DNA of 64,000 nt from Leptospira haakeii (GTDB taxonomy: Bacteria; Spirochaetota; Leptospiria; Leptospirales; Leptospiraceae). The translations under genes and the position numbers were made by a program. Location: positions 1 to 64,000 of the forward strand of contig NZ_NPEG01000006.1 in the NCBI RefSeq assembly GCF_002812045.1, written 5' to 3'. Each line of letters begins with the position of its first letter. Positions within the stretch are counted from its first letter, which is position 1. Below are positions 28,129 through 35,561 of this stretch, piece by piece. The notes beneath the pieces were generated by a model. That model saw only the letters and a list, made by a program, of their open reading frames with translations, was not told where the DNA came from and searched no databases.

Positions 28129-28932
28129 ATGTCGGAAGAAAGAAATAAGCCTGAAACATACTTACTCTCTAAAGAATTAGAGGAGGCGGTCCAAGTCGCT
28201 GAGATCACTGCAAGACCTTTATTATTAAAGGGGGAACCAGGAACAGGGAAATCACTTTTAGCGGATTATCTATCCTTCAAGACTAATAAGAAATTATATT
28301 CCTGGCACGTAAAATCCACCTCTCTTGCAAAAGAAGGATTATATTTTTATGATGCAGTTTCTAGGTTAAACGATTCTAGATTTACGGAAGATAAGGAGAA
28401 GGTCCGTAATATCGAAAATTATATCCGATTGGGTGCGCTTGGAGAAGCATTCTCTGCTACAGAACCTTCCGTTGTATTGATCGATGAAATAGATAAGGCT
28501 GATATTGAATTCCCTAACGATTTACTCTTAGAATTGGATAGAATGGAATTTGTGATTCAGGAAACCGGTCGTAAGATAAAGGCAATCAATAGGCCTTTAA
28601 CATTAATCACTTCCAATAACGAAAAAGAACTTCCGGCTGCATTTTTAAGAAGATGTATTTTTCATTATATAGATTTTCCTGAACCTGCTTTTATGGCTGA
28701 TATAGTATCTTCTCATTTTCCTAAGATTGAATCTTCTCTTTTGAAAAGAGCACTCGAATCCTTCTATGTGATCCGCACAATGGACGATATGAAAAAAAAG
28801 CCGGGCACTAGCGAACTACTGGATTGGATCCAAATTCTAATCCATATGGGAGCAAAACTTCCGGAAGATGGAAGAATTCCTTATATAGGTGCTCTTGTAA
28901 AGAATGAAGAGGATCTGAAATTGTTCAGATAA
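28129..28932 (+). CDS. MoxR-type AAA+ ATPase
   Basis: A 267-residue ATPase with Walker A GEPGTGKS near residue 36, Walker B VVLIDEIDKA near 122, sensor SNNEKELPAAFLRRC, and a C-terminal lid. I chose ATG 28129 over the TTG 28123, which overlaps the tldE stop. MoxR proteins act as chaperones that load metals or cofactors or assemble complexes, usually with a VWA protein. The next gene encodes one, which strengthens this. The pair follows TldD/TldE with no real gap. Confidence 0.88.
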   Translation: MSEERNKPETYLLSKELEEAVQVAEITARPLLLKGEPGTGKSLLADYLSFKTNKKLYSWHVKSTSLAKEGLYFYDAVSRLNDSRFTEDKEKVRNIENYIRLGALGEAFSATEPSVVLIDEIDKADIEFPNDLLLELDRMEFVIQETGRKIKAINRPLTLITSNNEKELPAAFLRRCIFHYIDFPEPAFMADIVSSHFPKIESSLLKRALESFYVIRTMDDMKKKPGTSELLDWIQILIHMGAKLPEDGRIPYIGALVKNEEDLKLFR

Positions 28933-28937
28933 GGAAC

Positions 28938-30128
28938 TTGTTTTTTCCTTTTTTCTACAGACTGAAATCATCTGGAGTTCCGATCTCCACTGTGGAGTTG
29001 CTTGATTTTATAAAAGCAACTGATGCCCTTACCCGAAGCAAAACATTTCTTTCTTTGAACGAATTCTATAGAGTTTCCAGACTCTGCCTAGTTAAAGACG
29101 TAAAATATTACGACGCGTTTGATCTTGTATTCACCGAGTTATTCGGAGAAAGAGGAGTTCTCAAAGAATCTTTCCGTAAGGAAATGATGGATTGGCTTTC
29201 TAATATATTCGAAAATCCGAATAAACTTCCGCCAGGAATGATCCCTCCTGAAGAACTCTGGAAAGAGTTTTTGGACAGGCTCCAAAACCAAAAAGGGGAA
29301 CATCATGGCGGGAATAAATGGATCGGAACTGGAGGAAGTTCTCCATTTGGACATTCAGGAGCAAATCCTGGCGGGGTCCGCATCGGCGGAGAAGGGGGTG
29401 GAAAGTCCGCTATTTTCCAAGCCATGGAAAGGAAGTATAAGGACTATAGAACCGATGAACAATTGGATGTTCGTCAGATCAAGATCGCACTTAAAAAACT
29501 TAGGAACCTGAGAAAGGAAGGAATCCCTGAATTCCATCTTCCGAAAACCGTGGACGCAACTTGTAGGAATGCGGGAGATCCTGAGCTTGTATTTGATCGT
29601 ACTAGAAAGAATGGGATCAAAGTATTACTTTTAATGGATACTGGTGGGAGTATGACTCCTTATGCGGAAAGAGTAAGTAAACTTTTTTCTGCCGCCCACC
29701 AGATGAATCATTTTAAGGAGTTCGGGCATTATTATTTTCATAATTCCGTTTACGATTCTGTGTATCCTAAGGGAGATCTAAGATATCCGGTTCCTTTAAA
29801 AAATTTGTTTAGAAAACATAAAGATGATACCAAATTAATCATAGTAGGAGACGCGTACATGGCTCCTTATGAACTTTTGGATCCTGCTTATGGATTCTAT
29901 CATTCTAGGTTTAGGCAGGAATCTAAATTGCCGGAACATCCTGAATCCGGATTAGATAGTTTTAAAAGGATCAAGTCCCATTTCGCTAACACAATTTGGA
30001 TGAATCCAGAACCCAAAAGATATTGGGATGCTCCTACCATCTACGAACTCAAAAAAGTATTTCCTATGTTTTTTTTAAGTGTAGATGGATTAGAAGACGG
30101 GATACGAGAACTTTTAGGTAAAAGGTAA
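28938..30128 (+). CDS. VWA-domain (CoxE-like) protein, MoxR partner
   Basis: A 396-residue protein. The N-terminal 120 residues are a helical CoxE-type region, then a Gly-rich linker (GGNKWIGTGGSSPFGHSG), then a VWA domain starting near residue 228 (IKVLLLMDTGGSM). The MIDAS motif reads DTGGS where the canonical form is DxSxS, so metal binding may be weaker. A later GDAYMAPYEL supplies another MIDAS residue region. The start is TTG 28938, preceded by AAGGA that overlaps the previous stop. It is expected to work with the MoxR ATPase. Confidence 0.85.
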   Translation: MFFPFFYRLKSSGVPISTVELLDFIKATDALTRSKTFLSLNEFYRVSRLCLVKDVKYYDAFDLVFTELFGERGVLKESFRKEMMDWLSNIFENPNKLPPGMIPPEELWKEFLDRLQNQKGEHHGGNKWIGTGGSSPFGHSGANPGGVRIGGEGGGKSAIFQAMERKYKDYRTDEQLDVRQIKIALKKLRNLRKEGIPEFHLPKTVDATCRNAGDPELVFDRTRKNGIKVLLLMDTGGSMTPYAERVSKLFSAAHQMNHFKEFGHYYFHNSVYDSVYPKGDLRYPVPLKNLFRKHKDDTKLIIVGDAYMAPYELLDPAYGFYHSRFRQESKLPEHPESGLDSFKRIKSHFANTIWMNPEPKRYWDAPTIYELKKVFPMFFLSVDGLEDGIRELLGKR

Positions 30129-30674
30129 TTAAGGTTTTAAGACGAACTTATATTCGATGCTGACCTGATCCTTGGCAGTGGCAAATAACAAACTAGGTCT
30201 TTCTACATCAAAATCGCTCATTAAAACTTGGAATTTACCGGAAAGAATGGTTTCTTGTCCTTCCTTTTGAATGGTTGCAATAGATTGAATCGTTTTTGTT
30301 TTTCCTTTGACTGTTAGGTTTCCTGTGATAGTCCATTCGTTTTCTTTTGCGGTAATGGATGTACTTGAGAAACTGATATTTGTAACTGTAGGATATCCTA
30401 AGGATTCGATGATATGTTCGTCTCTATTCTCATCCCCAGACTTGATCTGTGAAATAGGGATCTCAATTTTTATAAGTTTAGGGACTTGTAAACCGTTTGC
30501 GCCTTGAGTTAATGTCATAGGGCTAACGGTAGTTCCGAAACATTTTCCATTCACTGTTTTGAACGGGTGGATTGCTATAAAACTGATATTCGATTCTTGT
30601 AGTTTTAATTCTTCTGTAAAGATAGAAGAAACGCTAAATAAGAACAAAATCAAAAAACGTAAAAGGTAAGACAC
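30129..30674 (-). CDS. YceI family periplasmic protein
   Basis: A 181-residue lipocalin-like protein with a signal peptide (LLRFLILFLFSVSSIFTEE) and the YceI features KIEIPISQIKSGDENRDEHI, LTVKGKTKTI and LLFATAKDQVSIEYKFVL. The fold binds isoprenoid or other hydrophobic ligands in the periplasm. It sits 11 bases after a membrane gene whose histidine pattern resembles cytochrome b561; in E. coli yceI lies next to the b561 homologue yceJ. Its end abuts the convergent VWA gene. Confidence 0.85.
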   Translation of the reverse strand: MSYLLRFLILFLFSVSSIFTEELKLQESNISFIAIHPFKTVNGKCFGTTVSPMTLTQGANGLQVPKLIKIEIPISQIKSGDENRDEHIIESLGYPTVTNISFSSTSITAKENEWTITGNLTVKGKTKTIQSIATIQKEGQETILSGKFQVLMSDFDVERPSLLFATAKDQVSIEYKFVLKP

Positions 30675-30685
30675 GTAATTACTCC

Positions 30686-31408
30686 TTAAAAATAAAAAAC
30701 TGCGATAGAAACACTAAATGCTCCGAAACCTGCCCAGCCGACTGCTCTCATTTCATTTGCGGCACTTGGACCTTCTTTAGAGATCCTTTCTCCTATAAAT
30801 GGGAGTGCAAGCATTGCGGGTAAATGGATCCAGATCATTGCTTTATGGGTGAATATCGTATTAAGTCCTGGTTCTCTTTCTAAACTTTTGGAAGGGGAGA
30901 AGAATGCGAGACCTGCAGTGATTGTATACAAAGCAAAAGTTGTTCCGGCTAAAGCGGAATGCATACTCCCGGAAGACTCGGAATCCCAAGGAGAAGCTTT
31001 CATGAGTGCAGTATATAAAAGTAAATTTTTTTGCGGATCAGAGATGAGCAAAAAATTTGCATAAGGTTCATACTCTCTTTTTAAATTAGAGAGTGCCTGT
31101 TCTCCTACCAAGTTGGTAGCCAGCCAGAATCCCCAGGTTAAAAGGCCTAAACCCTGGTGCCAATCTAACATAGAACGGCGTAATTCCACACGTTCCTTTT
31201 CTTTCTGCAAATCCTTTGATTCAACGGTATTTAAAGTAGAAGTTTCCTGATTATAAAATCTGGGAGAATAATTGGAATAATCCGGCGTTAAAGGATTGGT
31301 CTGCGACCATCCGGAAAAATCGTTATAAACATACGGAGAGGAATACAAGATCGTATTTGAGCAAAAAAGAAAAATAGAAATTAAGAGTACTTTCTTTGCG
31401 AAAGACAT
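30686..31408 (-). CDS. Membrane protein with His-bearing helices, possibly cytochrome b561-like
   Basis: The start is set at ATG 31408, which gives a signal peptide (KKVLLISIFLFCSNTILYSS). After a periplasmic segment, four hydrophobic helices carry histidines: H84 in DWHQGLGLLTWGFW, H150 in MHSALAGTTFALYTITAGLAFF, and H188 and H195 in HKAMIWIHLPAMLALPF. This spacing could bind one or two b-type haems, as in cytochrome b561. No haem motif proves it. The pairing with yceI supports a quinone or lipid-linked redox role. 240 residues. Other four-helix families are possible. Confidence 0.6.
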   Translation of the reverse strand: MSFAKKVLLISIFLFCSNTILYSSPYVYNDFSGWSQTNPLTPDYSNYSPRFYNQETSTLNTVESKDLQKEKERVELRRSMLDWHQGLGLLTWGFWLATNLVGEQALSNLKREYEPYANFLLISDPQKNLLLYTALMKASPWDSESSGSMHSALAGTTFALYTITAGLAFFSPSKSLEREPGLNTIFTHKAMIWIHLPAMLALPFIGERISKEGPSAANEMRAVGWAGFGAFSVSIAVFYF

Positions 31409-31553
31409 ATCCGATCTATAGAACAAATTTCAGAAAAGAAAATCATTATTTGGGCGAGATGACAAAAAGCAATGAGCAGTAGAAAATCCGGAATAAACGA
31501 AAGACCCGAAACTGAAACGCGATAATCCAGGATTTTGAGACTGCGTATCTATC

Positions 31554-31739
31554 TTATCTTTTACTTTGTATTTTTCTAAGTACTTCCGTAACTGCTTGGG
31601 TGTATCCGTCATAAACACCCTTATCGTAATCTGATAGGGATTTATAACTTAAGCCGGAAAACTCTTTTAGAAGTTTTGAAAGTTCTTCTTCTATTATATT
31701 TTTGCGAATATATACTGTTTCGAAATGGTTCGGATGCAT
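31554..31739 (-). CDS. Small unknown 61-residue protein
   Basis: A short charged helical protein (ELSKLLKEFSGLSYKSLSDYDKG, then DGYTQAVTEVLRKIQSKR). It starts 5 bases after the SprT-like gene and is the last member of the slyD-helicase-sprT run. No family is recognised, and no signal or membrane segment is visible. Composition and position favour a real gene; an overlapping ORF in another frame (31430-31618) looks like noise. Confidence 0.55.
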   Translation of the reverse strand: MHPNHFETVYIRKNIIEEELSKLLKEFSGLSYKSLSDYDKGVYDGYTQAVTEVLRKIQSKR

Positions 31740-31744
31740 AAAAT

Positions 31745-32539
31745 TTATCCGTAAAACTCTGATCTAAGCCTATGGCCGATTTCTTTTTGGTGTTTCATTA
31801 GAAACTTAGGATATTCCATTTTCAACCAATTTATGGCCTCTCTGTATCTAACGTATTCTTTTTCCTTACGTTTAAATTCAGGACTATGGATCGAGTTATG
31901 GCCGTTTTTTATTCTGCTTGGAAGAATATGATGTAGAATTTCGTGATGTACCACATGCTCCAAAACGTAAATTGGAACCTCTTTATGGTCCAAAATCGGG
32001 CTAATACGTATATTCATATTCCGTTTTTCGTAACTACCCAATCTTCGCCTTCCTAGGCGATCTGCCCAGCCGATAGATAAAATTTTTGTATCAATTTTAG
32101 GGAAATATAAAGAAGAAATTTTGTCTAAAATGAGCTTTAGATCGTAAGCGATCCCGTTTTCTTTCAGTTTTTTGAAATTTGTAGATCCCGATTCGGGGAG
32201 GGAGTTTAGAAATTCTGCAACTTCTTCTTTCCAAGCCTGTTTCGGTTTGAGTCCCAATAATTTAGAAATGAGTAATGAAATAAAGGCGAAGATAATCTCT
32301 TCTCTGGCACCCATTAAAGAAGTGTGAAATTTAGCGGATAGGATTCCGTTATGAAAGGAGATGGAATGGTTTCCATTTCTATAAGGATAAAATTTCAGTT
32401 CTACTGAACGGACATGGCTTTCTTTAAATCGCCGGGACCTGATCTTCAGAGAATCCCAAATAGAGATCAGATATTCTTCCCAATTCCTGGCCGGAATAGG
32501 GTCAGGAACCGAAAAACTCTCTAATTCTTTTTCTAGCAT
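31745..32539 (-). CDS. SprT-like zinc metalloprotease
   Basis: A 264-residue protein with HHEILHH near residue 203, which contains the HExxH zinc motif, and NSIHSPEFKRKEKEYV downstream with the third histidine, as in SprT/SPRTN-type proteases. SPRTN cuts proteins cross-linked to DNA. The N-terminal half is not recognisable. The gene begins inside the end of the UvrD-type helicase (38-base overlap), an arrangement that suggests translational coupling and a shared DNA-repair role, which is inference. Confidence 0.75.
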   Translation of the reverse strand: MLEKELESFSVPDPIPARNWEEYLISIWDSLKIRSRRFKESHVRSVELKFYPYRNGNHSISFHNGILSAKFHTSLMGAREEIIFAFISLLISKLLGLKPKQAWKEEVAEFLNSLPESGSTNFKKLKENGIAYDLKLILDKISSLYFPKIDTKILSIGWADRLGRRRLGSYEKRNMNIRISPILDHKEVPIYVLEHVVHHEILHHILPSRIKNGHNSIHSPEFKRKEKEYVRYREAINWLKMEYPKFLMKHQKEIGHRLRSEFYG

Positions 32540-34490
32540 CTGAATCGTTCTGGTTTTGAGGATTTTGGGAAGAAGAAGGACCCGTAACTTCTTCTTTTTT
32601 ATTAATGAAACTTTTATCTAAAACTTTTTCCGGTTCTCTGATTTCTTCTATAAATCTGGAAACTCGATTGAAGTATTGTGAATTTTTTTGTTGGGAGATT
32701 TGAGGGTAGGTGAGAACCAATTTTTTTTTGGCCCTCGTGATCCCCACATAAAATAATCTTCTTTCTTCCTCTAAGTTTTTTTCGCCTCTTCCGGATGGAA
32801 AAGAACCTTCTGATACATTCAATAAAATAACGGTATCAAATTCCAATCCTTTGGAAGAATGAACTGTAGATAATACCAATCTTTCGTCTTCTTCCTCAGG
32901 AGAAATTTTGTCTAAGCTGCGGCTGGGTCCTTCTAAACTCATATCCACTAAAAACTCATGCAAGGTTTCATATTTTTGGGAAAGTGTTAAGAATGCATTC
33001 AGATCTTCTAATCTTCTTTTGGAATCATCATATCTTTTTTCGAGCAGAGGAGAATAATAATCCATATAACTTCCTAAAAGTTTTTTTAAGTCTTTTTCAG
33101 GATCGTTAATAAGATGATTTAATTCTTTTAAATGAGAAGCGGTGGCACCTTTGGATTCCGAAACGATCCTTTCCAGATTTCCGCTGGACTTTTCCAAATC
33201 CGTCAAAATGGATCTTGCTTTTGCGGCTCCAATCCCAGGAAGAAGTAATAAAACTCTTAGCCAAGAAACGGAGTCTGTCTTATTCTCCTTAATTTTTAGA
33301 AGAGAAAGATAATCCTTTGCATGTGCGCTTTCTACGAACTTTTTGCCGCCGAATTTTAAGAATGGAATATTTCTCTGAGAAAGAACTAATTCCAATTGGT
33401 TCGAATTCCATCCAGACCTAAATAGAACGGCAATATCCTTTAATGGGATTCCATCTTCTCTTCTTTCTAAGATTAAATCGGCAATTCCTTCTGCTTCTTC
33501 TAATTCGTCGGCATAACCGACGAGTGCAGGTTTTTGGAAGTCTTCATTTTTGGTATATAGATACTTTTCATATTTTTCCCTAAAATTAGCTAACACCACA
33601 TTTGCCAGATTTAAGATAGATGGAGTACTTCTGTAATTTCTTTCTAGATAGATTGTTTTGGTTTTAGGGAATAATTTCGGAAAATTGAATATTCCATTTA
33701 CATCCGCTCCACGGAAAGAATACACACTTTGTGCATCATCTCCTACCACCAGAATGTTTTCATGATCTAATGCAAGTAGACATGCGATATGAGCTTGGAT
33801 TTGGTTCGTATCCTGAAATTCATCCACCATGATATATTGGTATTGTTCTGAGACTTTTTTTCGGACGGTTTCATTCTTATTCAGAAGATCTCTTGTATAA
33901 GTCAGTAGATCATCATAATCCAATAAAGATCTTTGTTTTTTATAATCCGCATACTCCTGAAAAATTTTACGAATAGCGGATTCTTGGTCCAAAAACTTGG
34001 GATATTCTGCCTCTAATAATTCTTCTAAAAGTTTTCCTCGATTGATGATAGAAGAATGGAGAGAGATCAATGTATCGTTAGAAGGGAACCTGGACTTCTG
34101 CTTTGCATATTCTCCTTCTGTACGTAAAAGTTGGAATATATCTGAAGTATCTGATTCATCTAAAACGGAGAACTGAGAGGAGAATCCAAGAACGGGAGCG
34201 TATTTTCTGAGAATATGACTTCCGAAAGAATGGAATGTTCCTCCATGAACTCGAGCGCATCTTTTATCTAAAAGTGACACAGCTCTAGAGAGCATTTCTT
34301 TGGAAGCTTTACGTGTAAATGTTAGAAGTAGTATGTTTTCGGCAGGGATGCCTGATTCGACTAATTTGGAAAGTCTGTGGACGATTGTTTTTGTTTTTCC
34401 CGTACCGGCACCGGCGATCACTAAAACCGGGCCGTTTAGGGTCTCGATAGCTTCCTTTTGTTTTTCGTTAAGTGACTCTAAGGACGCCAT
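32502..34490 (-). CDS. UvrD/Rep/PcrA-type superfamily 1 DNA helicase
   Basis: A 662-residue 3'-5' helicase. Walker A GAGTGKTKTIVHRL near residues 26-39, motif Ia LLLTFTRKASKEM, motif II VDEFQDTNQIQ, motif III VVGDDAQSVYSFRGA, motif IV YLERNYRST, motif V LSTVHSSKGLEFD and motif VI VGITRAKKKL are all present. It unwinds DNA in repair or replication restart. The last 13 codons overlap the SprT gene. It follows slyD by 8 bases, so the group is probably one transcript. Confidence 0.93.
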   Translation of the reverse strand: MASLESLNEKQKEAIETLNGPVLVIAGAGTGKTKTIVHRLSKLVESGIPAENILLLTFTRKASKEMLSRAVSLLDKRCARVHGGTFHSFGSHILRKYAPVLGFSSQFSVLDESDTSDIFQLLRTEGEYAKQKSRFPSNDTLISLHSSIINRGKLLEELLEAEYPKFLDQESAIRKIFQEYADYKKQRSLLDYDDLLTYTRDLLNKNETVRKKVSEQYQYIMVDEFQDTNQIQAHIACLLALDHENILVVGDDAQSVYSFRGADVNGIFNFPKLFPKTKTIYLERNYRSTPSILNLANVVLANFREKYEKYLYTKNEDFQKPALVGYADELEEAEGIADLILERREDGIPLKDIAVLFRSGWNSNQLELVLSQRNIPFLKFGGKKFVESAHAKDYLSLLKIKENKTDSVSWLRVLLLLPGIGAAKARSILTDLEKSSGNLERIVSESKGATASHLKELNHLINDPEKDLKKLLGSYMDYYSPLLEKRYDDSKRRLEDLNAFLTLSQKYETLHEFLVDMSLEGPSRSLDKISPEEEDERLVLSTVHSSKGLEFDTVILLNVSEGSFPSGRGEKNLEEERRLFYVGITRAKKKLVLTYPQISQQKNSQYFNRVSRFIEEIREPEKVLDKSFINKKEEVTGPSSSQNPQNQNDSDARKRIREFFGS

Positions 34491-34498
34491 TATTGAGA

Positions 34499-34969
34499 TT
34501 AGTGGTGGTGATGTCCCCCCTCACCGTGAACATGTCCATGACTCACTTCCTCGTCGGTTGCTGTTCTGATATTTACGATTTGAACATCGAAAATCAGATC
34601 CACCCCAGCTAATGGGTGGTTTCCGTCCACGATCACAGACTCTCCCTTGATATCAGTAATCGTATAAACAGTATCCGGCTCGTCGGTTTGGAACATCATT
34701 CCAACGCTCAATTCTTCCCCTTCTGGGAATTGGCTTTTAGGCACATCGAAAACCAATTCAGGGTTTTTTTGGCCATAAGCTTTATCAGCATTAACGGAGA
34801 TTACTTTTTTATCCCCTGCATTCATACCTTTGATTTCGTCTTCTAGACCGGCAATGATCTGTCCGGTTCCTTCCAGATAAGAGAGAGGATGGCTTCCTTG
34901 AGAAGAATCGATTTCGTTTCCTTCTTTATCTGTTAATTTATAGTGAAAAGTCACTACTCTTGGGTTCAT
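34499..34969 (-). CDS. slyD: FKBP-type peptidyl-prolyl isomerase, SlyD-like
   Basis: A 156-residue SlyD. The N-terminal FKBP half has VVTFHYKLTDKEGNEID and the C-terminal half of the FKBP domain; the middle insert-in-flap (about residues 70-120) has KAYGQKNPELVFDVPKSQFPEG and GNHPLAGVDLIFDVQI, both SlyD-type. The histidine-rich tail (HGHVHGEGGHHHH) should bind nickel or zinc. It is a cytoplasmic chaperone and prolyl isomerase. The ATG is preceded by GGAG. It heads the helicase-SprT run. Confidence 0.93.
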   Translation of the reverse strand: MNPRVVTFHYKLTDKEGNEIDSSQGSHPLSYLEGTGQIIAGLEDEIKGMNAGDKKVISVNADKAYGQKNPELVFDVPKSQFPEGEELSVGMMFQTDEPDTVYTITDIKGESVIVDGNHPLAGVDLIFDVQIVNIRTATDEEVSHGHVHGEGGHHHH

Positions 34970-35085
34970 TTATTGCTCCAACCGGGTAAAGGCCCCTTGA
35001 CGGGTAAGGGAGGGAAGTTCCGGCACGTGATTTAAGTTAGTATATTCTTGGAAGATCCTAGGACAATCAGATTTTTGAGGCTAAG

Positions 35086-35421
35086 TCAAAAGTCGTAGGA
35101 AATTTCGACTCCGAAATTCTCTACATCTTTAATAAACTGTTCAACTCGATTGGCTAGGAAGAACCATGAATCCCTATGAACAATATCACTTAGAAAATTC
35201 AGGAATCGATTTGTATTCCTTAGAGCGAATTCTCTATCTTGGGTGTAGTTTAGAAGAACTGTATATGCCAAAGACTTTAGAACTTTATCATTTTCAGCTA
35301 ATTCGAAATACCCGGGAAGATCAGGTTCGAATAAACTAAGCCTGGTTTTGGCACTTCCTTCGGTTACATATAAATTATAATCTGCTGAGTTCGGCACTCT
35401 GTCGGCTGAGTATACTTTCAT
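35086..35421 (-). CDS. Unknown 111-residue protein
   Basis: Not recognised. Start is ATG 35421, which has GAGGAG about 10 bases upstream; the longer reading frame back to 35475 adds 18 residues without a ribosome site. The protein is soluble and helical (FRLRNTNRFLNFLSDIVHRDSWFF is degenerate around aromatic residues; exact: ALRNTNRFLNFLSDIV). It ends YDF. It might be a small regulatory or adaptor protein. A 7-bp inverted repeat lies just upstream of the ribosome site. Confidence 0.6.
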   Translation of the reverse strand: MKVYSADRVPNSADYNLYVTEGSAKTRLSLFEPDLPGYFELAENDKVLKSLAYTVLLNYTQDREFALRNTNRFLNFLSDIVHRDSWFFLANRVEQFIKDVENFGVEISYDF

Positions 35422-35438
35422 TTTGGATAACTCCTCTA

Positions 35439-35462
35439 GAAACCAGAGGAAAATGTGGTTTC
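35439..35462 (-). promoter_or_regulatory. Leader hairpin upstream of the 35421 gene
   Basis: GAAACCA (35439-35445) and TGGTTTC (35456-35462) form a 7-bp inverted repeat with a 10-base loop, a few bases upstream of the Shine-Dalgarno of the gene starting at 35421. It may shape the leader RNA. Low confidence. Confidence 0.35.
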
Positions 35463-35561
35463 CATTAAGAAACATACCCGCAAAAAGTCAACGGGAAAGA
35501 ATAGTTTTGGCATTTCTGAGCCACAAAACGGACCTTAGTTTAGCGATGTTTCTAGAATGTT

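Noticed and set aside
31430..31618. 62-residue minus-strand ORF
   Set aside because: It overlaps the better-supported 61-residue gene at 31554-31739 in another frame and has no ribosome site.
34970..35085. GGGTAA direct repeats and short palindromes upstream of slyD
   Set aside because: Too short and irregular to support an operator or terminator.
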